Assembly: GCF_001639065.2 (NCBI RefSeq)
Contig: NZ_LQXO02000033.1
Coordinates: 124,001 to 188,000 of the forward strand
Direction of reading: 5' to 3'
Length of the DNA stretch: 64,000 nucleotides
DNA from: Vibrio barjaei
GTDB taxonomy: Bacteria > Pseudomonadota > Gammaproteobacteria > Enterobacterales > Vibrionaceae
Positions 52,341 to 61,281 of this stretch are shown here, one piece after another. The position numbers and the translations under genes are program-made. Each line of letters starts with the position of its first letter. Within the stretch, counting starts at the first letter, position 1. The notes under the pieces are model-generated. The model was not told the DNA's origin. It saw nothing but the letters and a program-made list of their open reading frames with translations, and did not search any database.

Positions 52341-52556
52341 ATGATTACCAAACTATATGTAAAAACAAGCTTGTTTTTATCACAATTTAAAAATGACCAA
52401 CGCGGTGTAACTGCAATTGAGTATGGATTGATTGGTGTAGCTATGGCTGTGTTACTATCCGTGGCGCTAGGTTCGACGGGCTTTATCGGTGAACTGAAAA
52501 CAGCCTTTGCAAATATAGCAACTACAATTAAAAATGCGGGTAAAACGACTCCGTAA
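52341..52556 (+). CDS. flp: Flp/Fap type IVb pilin
   Basis: Flp is the pilin subunit of the tad (tight adherence) pilus. The 71-residue prepilin has a charged leader ending NDQRG, cleaved before VTAIEYGLIGVAMAVLLSVALG. Glu at +5 and Tyr at +6 are the Flp hallmark. The mature part is about 50 residues, mostly a hydrophobic helix, with a Lys/Thr tail. AAAGGAAGT precedes the ATG. A 16-bp hairpin follows 33 bp after the stop. Confidence 0.96.
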   Translation: MITKLYVKTSLFLSQFKNDQRGVTAIEYGLIGVAMAVLLSVALGSTGFIGELKTAFANIATTIKNAGKTTP

Positions 52557-52589
52557 CGCTGTCGCGTGCTTTGTGGTTATTATAACTAC

Positions 52590-52632
52590 ATTCCTTACCA
52601 GACTAGTGACTATCATTAGTCTGGTAAGGAAT
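52590..52632 (+). terminator. 16-bp perfect hairpin between flp and tadV
   Basis: The arms at 52590-52605 and 52617-52632 are exact reverse complements (11-nt loop). No U-run follows. Similar intercistronic hairpins after pilin genes protect pilin mRNA and cut read-through, giving much more pilin than assembly protein. Confidence 0.75.
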
Positions 52633-52695
52633 ATCACGAATCTCATAGGAAATTCGCGGCCAAAAGTCTAAAAATCACAAAATTCGAGTAATGCA

Positions 52696-53121
52696 ATGTA
52701 TCTCTTAGTATTGATGTTTGTATGTTTGGTTATCGCTATTGTCGATTTTCATTACAGAAAAATACATAATTATATGCTACTGGTATTACTCTTAGTTCAG
52801 TGCTTTTTGTCTCCTTCAGATATTCAATTTACGACTTTTCTGCTTGTGCTGGGTATTGGACTGTTGGTTTATTCTTTGATATGGATTGGTGCCGGTGATA
52901 TCAAATATGCTGCAATCTTATCTCTTGCAATTCCACTTAATTATCTACCATGGGCGTACATTATTACAGGTTTTGTAGGTGGGATAATAGCCATGGTTTA
53001 TTGGACAAGCAAAAAAATATTAGGCAACAAATATCATAAACAAGAGGGTATCCCTTATGGGATAGCAATTAGTGTCGGATTTTATTTAGTCATTTTTACT
53101 CAAAGTGCGCAGCATATTTAA
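52696..53121 (+). CDS. tadV: Prepilin peptidase TadV (CpaA family)
   Basis: TadV is the aspartic membrane protease that processes Flp and the TadE/TadF pseudopilins. The 141-residue product has about four to five hydrophobic segments. The first catalytic Asp is in AIVDFHYRKIHN and the second in IGAGDIKYAAIL (GxGDIK motif), and PYGIAISVGFY lies near the C-terminus. It lacks the N-methylation domain found in larger PilD enzymes, as usual for TadV. Confidence 0.94.
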   Translation: MYLLVLMFVCLVIAIVDFHYRKIHNYMLLVLLLVQCFLSPSDIQFTTFLLVLGIGLLVYSLIWIGAGDIKYAAILSLAIPLNYLPWAYIITGFVGGIIAMVYWTSKKILGNKYHKQEGIPYGIAISVGFYLVIFTQSAQHI

Positions 53122-53142
53122 ATCTCGAAGAATGGGGAAGTT

Positions 53143-53967
53143 ATGAGATCTAGACTGGTATTACTTGTCGCTGTTGTAGCGTTGGTAGTAGGTGCGCTAG
53201 GCGTTGTCGACTTATTCAAAAGTAAACCTCAACCGACTACTGTCACTGAAGTGGCGGAAAACAAAGACGAAGAGCATGTTGCTGTTTGGATGGCCAAAGA
53301 AGCCTACGAAAAGGGTCATGCAATCACTGCTCAAGGGGTGGTAAAAAAGCAGCTACCTCTAAGTGAGGCACTAAGCCTTGGCGTTAGAGAGGACGCGAAA
53401 ATTAGTTTTTCCCCATCTGTGCTATTAAACCGGAGTCTAACACCGGGCGAGATCGTGCTACCAGAATATCAGGTTTCCCCAGGTCAATCGGGTTATATCG
53501 ACTTGCTGGTCACTGAGGGAATGACGTTATATCCACTCGAAGTCAGTGATAAAAACCTTATCAATGATTACATTCGCCCCGGTTCGTTCATTGATGTTCT
53601 AACTGTAAGCTCGCCAAACGATAACTTAGCTGGAAATGTTGATAAACCAAAACGCTTCAGAGGAGTGAAAGCTTCGATGTTTCTAAAGCATGTCAAAGTG
53701 CTTAACTTGGGTGATGACGAAGGCGATGATAGTTCTGTTACCGCTCGGTCTCCAACAAAGGAAAATGGGCTTACTACCGTGGTGATTGAAGTAAAGCCCG
53801 ACGATTTAGCAAAGCTTGCGCTAGCGCAACGAACCATGCATATCGAAATCTATCGAAGCCAGACCTATAAGCAACCAGAGTACGTGGAAGTGCGTAACAT
53901 TATTGACAATTATACAGGGATTGAAGAGTTACGTGGTAACGAAAAAAATCCGAGAGAGGCTTTGTAA
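53143..53967 (+). CDS. rcpC: Flp pilus assembly protein RcpC/CpaB
   Basis: The 274-residue product starts with a signal anchor (LVLLVAVVALVVGALGVVDLF). A SAF-type domain follows (about 40-110, with WMAKEAYEKGHAITAQGVVKKQLP), then the RcpC/CpaB core DYIRPGSFIDVLTVSSP. It helps the RcpA secretin to assemble in the periplasm. It is the first gene of a run whose stop and start codons overlap up to tadG. Confidence 0.93.
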   Translation: MRSRLVLLVAVVALVVGALGVVDLFKSKPQPTTVTEVAENKDEEHVAVWMAKEAYEKGHAITAQGVVKKQLPLSEALSLGVREDAKISFSPSVLLNRSLTPGEIVLPEYQVSPGQSGYIDLLVTEGMTLYPLEVSDKNLINDYIRPGSFIDVLTVSSPNDNLAGNVDKPKRFRGVKASMFLKHVKVLNLGDDEGDDSSVTARSPTKENGLTTVVIEVKPDDLAKLALAQRTMHIEIYRSQTYKQPEYVEVRNIIDNYTGIEELRGNEKNPREAL

Positions 53968-55337
53968 TGATGATGCAACATCGACTCAAGCAAGTACTGT
54001 GGGTTTACATTACATCCTTGCTCATAGGTTTACTTTGGGTGAAACACGCTTACGCGGCGGATCGCTCAATTACTCTTAACGATGGCCAACATATTCAATT
54101 GAAAATGCCTATTGGCAAGGTTTTCATTAGTAACCCCGCAATCGCAGACTACAAAATTATCAATGACAACACGCTTGTGGTCTTTGCCAATGGTGTAGGG
54201 CAATCAAGGCTAATCGTTTACGGTACAAACAATGATGTTCTGCTTTCAGACCGCATTATTGTTGATCTCGATTTAACCGAGGTACGCCGTCAGCTCAAGT
54301 TCCACTTTCCCGACGCGAAGGTCAAGGTTCAGTCGGTAGGTGAGCAGGTTGCGGTTAGTGGTGTTGTGGACTCGGAGCAAACTCGAGACGATATCTACCG
54401 TCTAGTGGCAACGCTTCTTGGACGTGAAAAAATCGAGAAGTGGGATAAAACGGAAAAGTTGGAATTTAAATCTGAACATATGGAACGCAAAGAGCCGGAA
54501 AGTATGGTCTTTGCTCGCAATATGACTTGGGAAGGGATTCTTGAACGTATTGAGGTCGCCACTACCCAACAAGTTAACGTCAAAATATCCGTTGCTCAGG
54601 TAACTGAATCGTTTGGTAAAACGGTCGGTGTAGATTGGAGCTCAGTAGGCTCAAGTGTGGGAGAGTTTGTCTTTGACCAATTTGATGCCGCAAATCTTAG
54701 TACGCTTATCACTGCACTAGGTAATGACAGCATTGCAGAAGTGCTTGCAGAACCGAATCTAACCGTGTTGTCTGGAGAGTCGGCGAGTTTTCTCGTCGGT
54801 GGAGAAGTTCCCGTAATAGTGTCAACAAGCAACAACGTGAACATTACGTTTAAAGAGTTTGGTATCAAGCTCGATCTAACCGCGAAGGTGCTCAGCCAAG
54901 ACAAAATTCGTATGCAGCTTTCTCCAGAAGTTAGTGAAGTGGAAAGTTATGTTGAAGCGGCTGGTGTCAAGGTACCTCAATTAGCTTCCAGACGAGCCAT
55001 GACGACGGTTGAATTAGCGGATGGTGACAGCTTCATTTTAGGTGGGCTGATGAGTAGTAGTGACCTAGAAAAAATGCAGAAAATCCCATTTATCGGTGAT
55101 GTGCCTGTACTCGGTGCTGCGTTTCGAAAAGCAACCACTCAACGAAAACGAACCGAGCTCATCATTGTTGCTACCGTGAACTTGGTAGAGCCTATGAAAC
55201 CGAAAGATATCCAACTGCCATACATTAAGAAAACTTCGACCTTGGCGCGTTGGCTAAATGTTGACTCAGATGGAAAATCTGTAGCGTCTTCAGATGCCAC
55301 TATTCGCCTGTTATCGCAAGGAGGATTCATTCAATGA
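53967..55337 (+). CDS. rcpA: Flp pilus outer-membrane secretin RcpA/CpaC
   Basis: RcpA is the outer-membrane pore of the tad pilus. The 456-residue product has a signal peptide (VYITSLLIGLLWVKHAYA), a BON/T2SS-T3SS N-terminal domain (about 30-140: LNDGQHIQLKMPIGKVFISNPAIADYKI) and a secretin domain (about 250-420). That domain contains VLAEPNLTVLSGESASFLVGGEVPV, VELADGDSFILGGLM and the signature VPVLGAAFRKATTQRKRTELIIVATVNLV. It overlaps rcpC by one base and the next gene by 4 bp. Confidence 0.96.
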   Translation: MMMQHRLKQVLWVYITSLLIGLLWVKHAYAADRSITLNDGQHIQLKMPIGKVFISNPAIADYKIINDNTLVVFANGVGQSRLIVYGTNNDVLLSDRIIVDLDLTEVRRQLKFHFPDAKVKVQSVGEQVAVSGVVDSEQTRDDIYRLVATLLGREKIEKWDKTEKLEFKSEHMERKEPESMVFARNMTWEGILERIEVATTQQVNVKISVAQVTESFGKTVGVDWSSVGSSVGEFVFDQFDAANLSTLITALGNDSIAEVLAEPNLTVLSGESASFLVGGEVPVIVSTSNNVNITFKEFGIKLDLTAKVLSQDKIRMQLSPEVSEVESYVEAAGVKVPQLASRRAMTTVELADGDSFILGGLMSSSDLEKMQKIPFIGDVPVLGAAFRKATTQRKRTELIIVATVNLVEPMKPKDIQLPYIKKTSTLARWLNVDSDGKSVASSDATIRLLSQGGFIQ

Positions 55338-55810
55338 AGAAGCTAATCATAATCGTCTTCCTTGTATCAACTTTATTAGGCTGTGCCTCTGAACGCTATT
55401 TTGGTGGGAATGGTGCAGAGGCTATTACCTACCAAGAACATCATAATTTCGACTTTGCAATTAAAAATTATGATGAAACGGCTAAACAAATTAGCGCATT
55501 GGTAAAGGACATTGAGTCGACCGATAAAGAGGCTACTTACGTAATCGACTATAAAGACACTCGCAGCAAAAAGATGTTAGAGAAGATCTTTGACCAGTAT
55601 CCGTCTCACAAAGTTGCGCCGCAAAGAGTGGAGTTCAAACACGTTCGCACCATGCGTAGTGATCTCAAGATTCAAGTCGCGTTAACTCGACTGAAAACGC
55701 AATATTGCGCACCCGCGCAGATACAACACCAGATTGGACAGCCCGACTGTTTTGTTGAGTCAATGCGTTTGAAGCAAGTGTCCTACAAGTCTCGATTGGT
55801 AGGAGAATAA
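55334..55810 (+). CDS. Tad locus lipoprotein, RcpB/CpaD-like
   Basis: The 158-residue product has a lipoprotein signal (IIIVFLVSTLLGCAS, lipobox LLGC). The mature part contains KKMLEKIFDQYPSHKVAPQRVEFKHV and DLKIQVALTRLKTQYCAPAQIQHQIGQPDCFV, with a Cys pair near the C-terminus. Position between rcpA and tadZ matches the RcpB/CpaD pilotin-like lipoprotein of other tad loci, but the sequence is diverged and I assign it mainly by place. Confidence 0.72.
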   Translation: MKKLIIIVFLVSTLLGCASERYFGGNGAEAITYQEHHNFDFAIKNYDETAKQISALVKDIESTDKEATYVIDYKDTRSKKMLEKIFDQYPSHKVAPQRVEFKHVRTMRSDLKIQVALTRLKTQYCAPAQIQHQIGQPDCFVESMRLKQVSYKSRLVGE

Positions 55811-55811
55811 G

Positions 55812-57053
55812 ATGTTTGACCTTACTAAAGCACTAACCACAAAGGCAAAGCCGGTTCCGAAAACACCAACAGGGGTTGCGGGTTGTACATTGTTTTATCA
55901 ATCGCAGGAGTGTTTGAATCTTGTACAAGAAGTATTCCGATTTGAAGGCTGGAATGACCCGGCATGTGTGAAAACCACAGCTGGACTGACGAAGTTAACT
56001 GAGCAACAAAGTAGTCACATCGTTATTCTTGAGCTAAATGAATCGAATAATGTCGTAGAAGATGCGAAAGCGTTTGCTAGTAAACTGCCTACGCATAAAG
56101 GTGTGATCGTTATCGGTAAAGAAGATGCTATTTCTACTTTACGTTCACTTAAAGATATGGGCTTTTACTACGTTTTTTGGCCAGTTAACAAGCAGGAATT
56201 TGCTGATTTCTTAACTCACGTGAGCAAGAACCTCAAAACGTTTTCCGGTGTTAGTCAAAAGCGAAAAGCTAAGCGCGTGGCTGTAGTCGGCTCCAAAGGT
56301 GGTGTCGGCGCATCATTTTTGGCGACAGAACTGAGCTCTCTGCTTTCTTCTCATGGGACCGACACCATTCTTGTGGACCACCAATATTCCGGTACCAATA
56401 TTGATGTTTTGCTTGCACTCAAGGATTTTAAGCCTCGAGCGATTGACGAGTTTACCGCACCTTTGCATGAGATGGATGAAGAGGGGGCACTAAGTTATCT
56501 GTTTAGCGCTAGAAAAAACCTTCGCTTGCTGGCCATTGATGGTGATATGAATCAAAACGATATTCTCACCTACAACCAGACGCTGTGTGAGTTACTCGCG
56601 CGAAATACCAACTTTATTATCGAAGACTTCTCCGGAAGCGTCGATTTTAAAGTGGAGCCTCAGTTGCTTGTTGAAAACTTCGATGTCGTCGTATTGGTAC
56701 TAGACGCCTCGGTATCATCGGTCCGAAGTGCAAAGCGACTTTTTGAGAAAGTCGCTAACTTACAACTCACACTATCTTCGCGTACCCGCGTTATTACGGT
56801 GGTGAACTATCACCGACCTGAAAACGCGTATGTGCTGCAAAAGCCAGATCTAACGAAGTATCTAGGTGCGGATGTCGACTTGGAAGTAGCCTACTGTAAG
56901 TCGCTGTCTCACATCATTATTGACGGCAAACGTGGACACAAACACGACCGCCACATCAGTCGTTCTATAGAGCAACTGGTGAAACTAATTAATGGTCAGC
57001 CAGTGGATACTAAAGGCATGGGCTCTTGGTTAAAGAAGGTGCGCGCTAAATGA
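55812..57053 (+). CDS. tadZ: Flp pilus localisation protein TadZ/CpaE
   Basis: TadZ places the pilus machine at the cell pole. The 413-residue product has an N-terminal receiver-like domain (about 20-140) and a ParA/MinD-type ATPase domain (about 150-400) with VGSKGGVGASFLATELSSLL and ILVDHQYSGTNIDVLLALKD. Its deviant Walker A has KGGVGAS in place of KGGVGKT, keeping the signature lysine but losing the P-loop lysine. This variation is known in TadZ/CpaE proteins, which bind ATP weakly. It starts 1 bp after the lipoprotein gene and overlaps tadA by 4 bp. Confidence 0.94.
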   Translation: MFDLTKALTTKAKPVPKTPTGVAGCTLFYQSQECLNLVQEVFRFEGWNDPACVKTTAGLTKLTEQQSSHIVILELNESNNVVEDAKAFASKLPTHKGVIVIGKEDAISTLRSLKDMGFYYVFWPVNKQEFADFLTHVSKNLKTFSGVSQKRKAKRVAVVGSKGGVGASFLATELSSLLSSHGTDTILVDHQYSGTNIDVLLALKDFKPRAIDEFTAPLHEMDEEGALSYLFSARKNLRLLAIDGDMNQNDILTYNQTLCELLARNTNFIIEDFSGSVDFKVEPQLLVENFDVVVLVLDASVSSVRSAKRLFEKVANLQLTLSSRTRVITVVNYHRPENAYVLQKPDLTKYLGADVDLEVAYCKSLSHIIIDGKRGHKHDRHISRSIEQLVKLINGQPVDTKGMGSWLKKVRAK

Positions 57054-58321
57054 GTTCTAACAAAGACTTATATCTCGCATTTCGTGGTCAGATTTTTGAA
57101 GCCTTAGATGCAGAGGCGGTTCAGAAAATGAGTCGTCGAGACCTAGAGTCTCAGATACAAAGTGCTGTGGATCTTCTTGCCAATAGCTATCAAAGACCTA
57201 TCACATCCATGATGAAATCAGGCTTAGTAAAGAGCTTAATGGATGAGTTGTTTGGCCTAGGTCCTTTGCAGCCTTTGGTAGAGGATCAGTCGATTACCGA
57301 TATTATGGTGAACGGTCCTAACAACATCTTTTTTGAAAGACACGGTAAAGTGCAGAAGTCTGAGGTGACATTTGTCAACGAAGAGCAGGTGTTGGCGATT
57401 GCAAAACGTATTGCATCGCGTGTTGGGCGTCGTGTTGACGAACTTTCTCCTACGGTGGATGCCAGGCTAGAAGATGGTAGTCGTGTCAATGTTGTTATTC
57501 CTCCTATAGCACTAGACGGCACGTCTATTTCAATACGTAAATTCCGCGAGCAGAACATTGGTTTTGAGGATTTGATTGGTTTTGGCTCTATGTCTTTAGA
57601 CATGGCGCGAGTGCTGATGATTGCTTCTCGTTGTCGAATTAATGTATTAATTTCTGGTGGTACGGGCTCAGGCAAAACCACCTTACTTAATGCCTTGTCT
57701 CAGTACATTGCCGAAGATGAACGCATTATAACCATAGAAGATGCCGCTGAACTGCGCCTTCAACAGCCTAACTTAGTTCGATTGGAAACAAGAACCTCGA
57801 GTATTGAGCAAACCGGTGCCGTCACGCAACGCGACTTGGTGATCAACGCACTTCGTATGAGACCAGATCGTATTATTCTCGGTGAGTGTCGTGGCTCGGA
57901 AGCGTTTGAAATGCTACAAGCGATGAACACGGGACATGATGGTTCGATGTCAACGTTGCACGCCAACACACCACGCGATGCTATTGCTCGTGTTGAATCT
58001 ATGGTCATGATGGCGAACTTAAATCAGCCTTTGGACGCTATTAGGAGAACCATAGTCAGTGCAGTTCAAATGGTGGTACAGGTTAACCGTTTACGTGATG
58101 GTTCCCGTAAAGTTACCAGCATTTCTGAGATTGTAGGGCTTGAAGGCGACAGTGTGGTGATGGAAGAAATTTACCGTTTTCGCTATGACGATGCGCATTA
58201 TGGTGAGGCAGTTAAGGGTGATTTCGTTACTAACGGCATTATGCAGCGCTCGGAACTGGTGAAGAAAGCACAGTTTTTCGGGTTGTATGATGACCTAATG
58301 GCATCGTTTAAGGGGCAATAA
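57050..58321 (+). CDS. tadA: Flp pilus assembly ATPase TadA/CpaF
   Basis: TadA is the secretion ATPase that drives both extension and retraction of Flp pili. The 423-residue product belongs to the T2SSE/VirB11 family. It has ELSPTVDARLEDGSRVNVVIPP, Walker A GGTGSGKTTLLNALSQYI (about 203-220), the Asp box (ITIEDAAELRLQQPNLVRLETR), Walker B RPDRIILGECRGSEAFEML and the His box GHDGSMSTLHANTPRDAIARVE. All catalytic parts are intact. Confidence 0.97.
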   Translation: MSSNKDLYLAFRGQIFEALDAEAVQKMSRRDLESQIQSAVDLLANSYQRPITSMMKSGLVKSLMDELFGLGPLQPLVEDQSITDIMVNGPNNIFFERHGKVQKSEVTFVNEEQVLAIAKRIASRVGRRVDELSPTVDARLEDGSRVNVVIPPIALDGTSISIRKFREQNIGFEDLIGFGSMSLDMARVLMIASRCRINVLISGGTGSGKTTLLNALSQYIAEDERIITIEDAAELRLQQPNLVRLETRTSSIEQTGAVTQRDLVINALRMRPDRIILGECRGSEAFEMLQAMNTGHDGSMSTLHANTPRDAIARVESMVMMANLNQPLDAIRRTIVSAVQMVVQVNRLRDGSRKVTSISEIVGLEGDSVVMEEIYRFRYDDAHYGEAVKGDFVTNGIMQRSELVKKAQFFGLYDDLMASFKGQ

Positions 58322-58322
58322 C

Positions 58323-59225
58323 ATGCTTTGGTTGTCGCTAGTCCTCTTTGCCTTAGTCATCATTCTTTTGAGAGACTCTAAAGTCAAAAAAGTCGATCAG
58401 TTTTTCAATATCGAAGAAGCTGAAGCGGAAAACTTAAATGCTATTAACGTTAAATCCTTGGTAAGAAAGCAGAATTGGCAAAAATTTAAGGAGTCGATTT
58501 CACCGACGCTCACCATATTGGGGCCACGTTCTTCGCTTTATATTGCTCTTTATATTACAGGCAGCATTATCGCATCGTGGTATATCGTCATTGAATTGTT
58601 ATCCATGACCAATTTTTGGTTAGTGCTTAGTCTTTCCCTCATTTTCACTGTTTTCGGTTATCGCTTTTTGGTGGGAAGACGGCGACGTGATTTTGAAAAT
58701 ACCTTTCCTGATGCTCTGAATATTCTGATGAGTGCAGTAACGGCGGGTGATAGCTTGATGCAAGCGATTAGTTATGTCGGTGAAGCAATGAACAATCCGA
58801 TAGGCCGTGAATTTAAGTTAATGGGCGATAGGCTGAAGCTGGGCGAATCACCGGAAGTCGTCTTGCAACGTTCTTGTAAAAATTACCCTTATCCTGAGTT
58901 TCTATTTTTCACCGTGACTATTAGGGCAAACATTGCTCGTGGAGGACAACTTAAAGGGGTATTAGCTCGCCTCATAAGAGTATTGGTTGATTCTAGGACG
59001 CTAGAGAAAAAGAAAATGGCCATGACTTCAGAAGCGAGGATTTCTGCGAAAATTGTCGCGGCTATTCCGCTTATTTTTACCGTTATTCTAAATTACGTAA
59101 ACCCAGCGAACGTCGACTTTGTTTTAAATGATCCGCAAGGTCAGTACGTCCTTTTTTATGTTCTTGGTAGTGAACTCATCGGCTTGTCTATCGTCTGGTT
59201 ATTGGTAAGGGGAGTGCGCGCATGA
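58323..59225 (+). CDS. tadB: Flp pilus inner-membrane platform protein TadB
   Basis: TadB and TadC form the inner-membrane platform on which TadA acts. The 300-residue product is a GspF-type protein with an N-terminal membrane anchor. Two helices come near 75-115 and the core FPDALNILMSAVTAGDSLMQAISYVGEAMNNPIGREF leads into the conserved YPYPEFLFFTVTIRANIARGGQLKGVLARL. Two C-terminal helices end the protein. It overlaps tadC by 4 bp. Confidence 0.94.
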   Translation: MLWLSLVLFALVIILLRDSKVKKVDQFFNIEEAEAENLNAINVKSLVRKQNWQKFKESISPTLTILGPRSSLYIALYITGSIIASWYIVIELLSMTNFWLVLSLSLIFTVFGYRFLVGRRRRDFENTFPDALNILMSAVTAGDSLMQAISYVGEAMNNPIGREFKLMGDRLKLGESPEVVLQRSCKNYPYPEFLFFTVTIRANIARGGQLKGVLARLIRVLVDSRTLEKKKMAMTSEARISAKIVAAIPLIFTVILNYVNPANVDFVLNDPQGQYVLFYVLGSELIGLSIVWLLVRGVRA

Positions 59226-60070
59226 TGCTGTTGACGGCGCTTATTATTCTGTTTGTTTCCCTATTATTTCTGATTTTTGAGTCTTTGCGAGCAGAACAGA
59301 GGCGTAAGAAGGTAGAGGACTATATTGGCGGACAGACTTTAAACTCTTCCTCTCGTGTTAATCGTTTTTTTGTTCGGTTTGGTAAAGAGCACCGACATGA
59401 GCTTGAGCAGAAGCTCATCGAAGCAGGCTATTACAACACTGAGTGGGCAAGATTTTACTTCCCAGCCAAGTTAGCGGTTCTCGTCGTGTTGTCGGTTTTA
59501 GTGTTAGTGACGGATATGACAGCCAGTAACAAGTTATTAGCGGTGTTGGTATCTCTTGTCGCGGTGATTGTCGTTCCTGACATGCTGTTGCAGATGCGAC
59601 GCAAGATACTCATCGGAAAAACGTCCGCTCAGCTTCCTTATTTGCTGGACATGATGTCAGTGTGTGTACAAACCGGTATGACCACCGAAGCCGCATTGAT
59701 CTATTTAGGAAAAGAGCTTGCAGAGTTTGACTCTGATCTCTGCTATCAGGTTAAGCGCACTTCTGATTCCGCCAAAATACATGGTCTAGAAAAAGCACTG
59801 AATGACCTCAGTGATCGCATACCTACGCCTGCCGTGCGAAGTTTTGTACTGACTATTATTCAAAACCTGCAATACGGTACGTCCGTGGCGCAGGTACTGA
59901 GTGATCTGGCAGAAGACATGCGAAAAGTACAAATTCTTACCGTGGAAGAAAAAGTGGGGAAATTGTCCGCAAAAATGAGTATCCCACTGATTCTATTCAT
60001 TATGTTTCCAATCGTAATTCTAATTCTTGCGCCGGGAATTATGCAAATGTCCATAAATATAGGAGGGTAA
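59222..60070 (+). CDS. tadC: Flp pilus inner-membrane platform protein TadC
   Basis: The 282-residue GspF-type protein has an N-terminal helix (LLTALIILFVSLLFLIFESL) and two helices near 82-120. The core ends YLLDMMSVCVQTGMTTEAALIYLGKEL and then SFVLTIIQNLQYGTSVAQVLSDLAEDMRKVQI, with a last helix pair SIPLILFIMFPIVILILAPGIMQM. It pairs with TadB. It starts within the end of tadB. Confidence 0.94.
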   Translation: MMLLTALIILFVSLLFLIFESLRAEQRRKKVEDYIGGQTLNSSSRVNRFFVRFGKEHRHELEQKLIEAGYYNTEWARFYFPAKLAVLVVLSVLVLVTDMTASNKLLAVLVSLVAVIVVPDMLLQMRRKILIGKTSAQLPYLLDMMSVCVQTGMTTEAALIYLGKELAEFDSDLCYQVKRTSDSAKIHGLEKALNDLSDRIPTPAVRSFVLTIIQNLQYGTSVAQVLSDLAEDMRKVQILTVEEKVGKLSAKMSIPLILFIMFPIVILILAPGIMQMSINIGG

Positions 60071-60073
60071 CGC

Positions 60074-60796
60074 GTGATTAGAAAACCGTTCTATATCGTC
60101 TTAGTATTACTGATTTCATTAGTCGGATGTCAGTCTGCTCCATCTCCAGAGAGTGAGCAACAAGATCAAATTGCCAGTATGGAAAAGGTGAAAAACTATG
60201 ACGGTTTGATCAGTTATTACAAGTCTGAGTTGGAAAAAGGATCGAAAGATCCTCAAGTAAAAGAAAAGTTAGCTTGGGCCTACTTTCATAAGGGGGACTT
60301 AGAGTCTGCCGATTTTTACGTCCAGCACTTACAGCAAGAAGGCGTCAAAAATCCAAGTTTGTACCAGCTAGAGGGACAGGTTTTTGATGCAAAGAACGAC
60401 ACCGATAATGCGATTAATGCCTATTTAGACTCTATTAAATCGGGCAATCAATCCGGTCAAGTTCACGTGTTGTTAGGCGTATCGTATACCAAGGCTGGTA
60501 GCTACAAAGAAGCCTATAAGCAGTTGAATGAAGCAAGGCTGCGTGGTTATGACGATGTTGTCATTAAGAACAATCTAGCGATGATTCATATGGCGAATGG
60601 TGATTACCAAAAGGCGGTAGAAACGCTCACTCCAATTCTCAAAGAAAATCCGAGTAATAAGATTATCAAAGCGAACTTAGCCATTGCACTTATGAAAGTG
60701 CAGCGTGTGGAAGCTGCGAGAAAACTGCTAAAGGGTGAGTTTTCCGACCAAGAATTGCGTGATATCAGCGCCGAACTTACTCAGTACCGGAGTTAA
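60074..60796 (+). CDS. tadD: Flp pilus assembly lipoprotein TadD (TPR)
   Basis: TadD is a TPR lipoprotein needed for pilus assembly, probably as an outer-membrane pilotin for the secretin. The 240-residue product starts at GTG (60074) behind GGAGGGTAACGC. It has a lipobox (ISLVGC) and several tetratricopeptide repeats (about 40-220), for example VKEKLAWAYFHKGDLESADFYVQHL, VHVLLGVSYTKAGSYKEAYKQLNEARLRG and VIKNNLAMIHMANGDYQKAVETLTPIL. Confidence 0.93.
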   Translation: MIRKPFYIVLVLLISLVGCQSAPSPESEQQDQIASMEKVKNYDGLISYYKSELEKGSKDPQVKEKLAWAYFHKGDLESADFYVQHLQQEGVKNPSLYQLEGQVFDAKNDTDNAINAYLDSIKSGNQSGQVHVLLGVSYTKAGSYKEAYKQLNEARLRGYDDVVIKNNLAMIHMANGDYQKAVETLTPILKENPSNKIIKANLAIALMKVQRVEAARKLLKGEFSDQELRDISAELTQYRS

Positions 60797-60798
60797 CA

Positions 60799-61281
60799 AT
60801 GAATCGCCTGTACAAGCAAAAAGGGGTTACAACAGTTGAGTTTGCTTTGGGAGCCATCGTACTCATCTTCGCTACATTTGCTATTTTCGAATCTAGTTAC
60901 CAAATCTACGTCGTCAATATGACCGAGTATTCACTGAGAGAAACGATTCGGAACACCAAAATCTATGAAGGAAAGGGCATAAATCAACAATACGAAGCAA
61001 AATTCAAGACGCTTATCGAAGACGATAAAAACTTATGGCACTTCTTAATCGATAGCTCGAGATTTTCTATAGATGGTAAGTACTTCAAAACCTATGACGA
61101 TTTCATTGCTAACCGAGGGCATTCGAGCCAAGGGCTGAACTTCAACTATGATTTGGCAGAAATCACCGTTACTTATCATTATTCTCCAATGCTCAAGTTT
61201 TGGGGAACGTCTGATAGCACCATCTCTCGTACCATGGTGCTCAATTTAGAACATGAGGGGTGGAAAGATGACGCTCCATAA
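60799..61281 (+). CDS. tadE: Flp pseudopilin TadE
   Basis: TadE is a minor pilin-like protein processed by TadV. The 160-residue product has a leader ending KQKG, cleaved before VTTVEFALGAIVLIFATFAIFESSYQIYVV, with Glu at +5. The remainder is a soluble domain. It starts 2 bp after tadD and overlaps tadF by 14 bp. Confidence 0.9.
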   Translation: MNRLYKQKGVTTVEFALGAIVLIFATFAIFESSYQIYVVNMTEYSLRETIRNTKIYEGKGINQQYEAKFKTLIEDDKNLWHFLIDSSRFSIDGKYFKTYDDFIANRGHSSQGLNFNYDLAEITVTYHYSPMLKFWGTSDSTISRTMVLNLEHEGWKDDAP

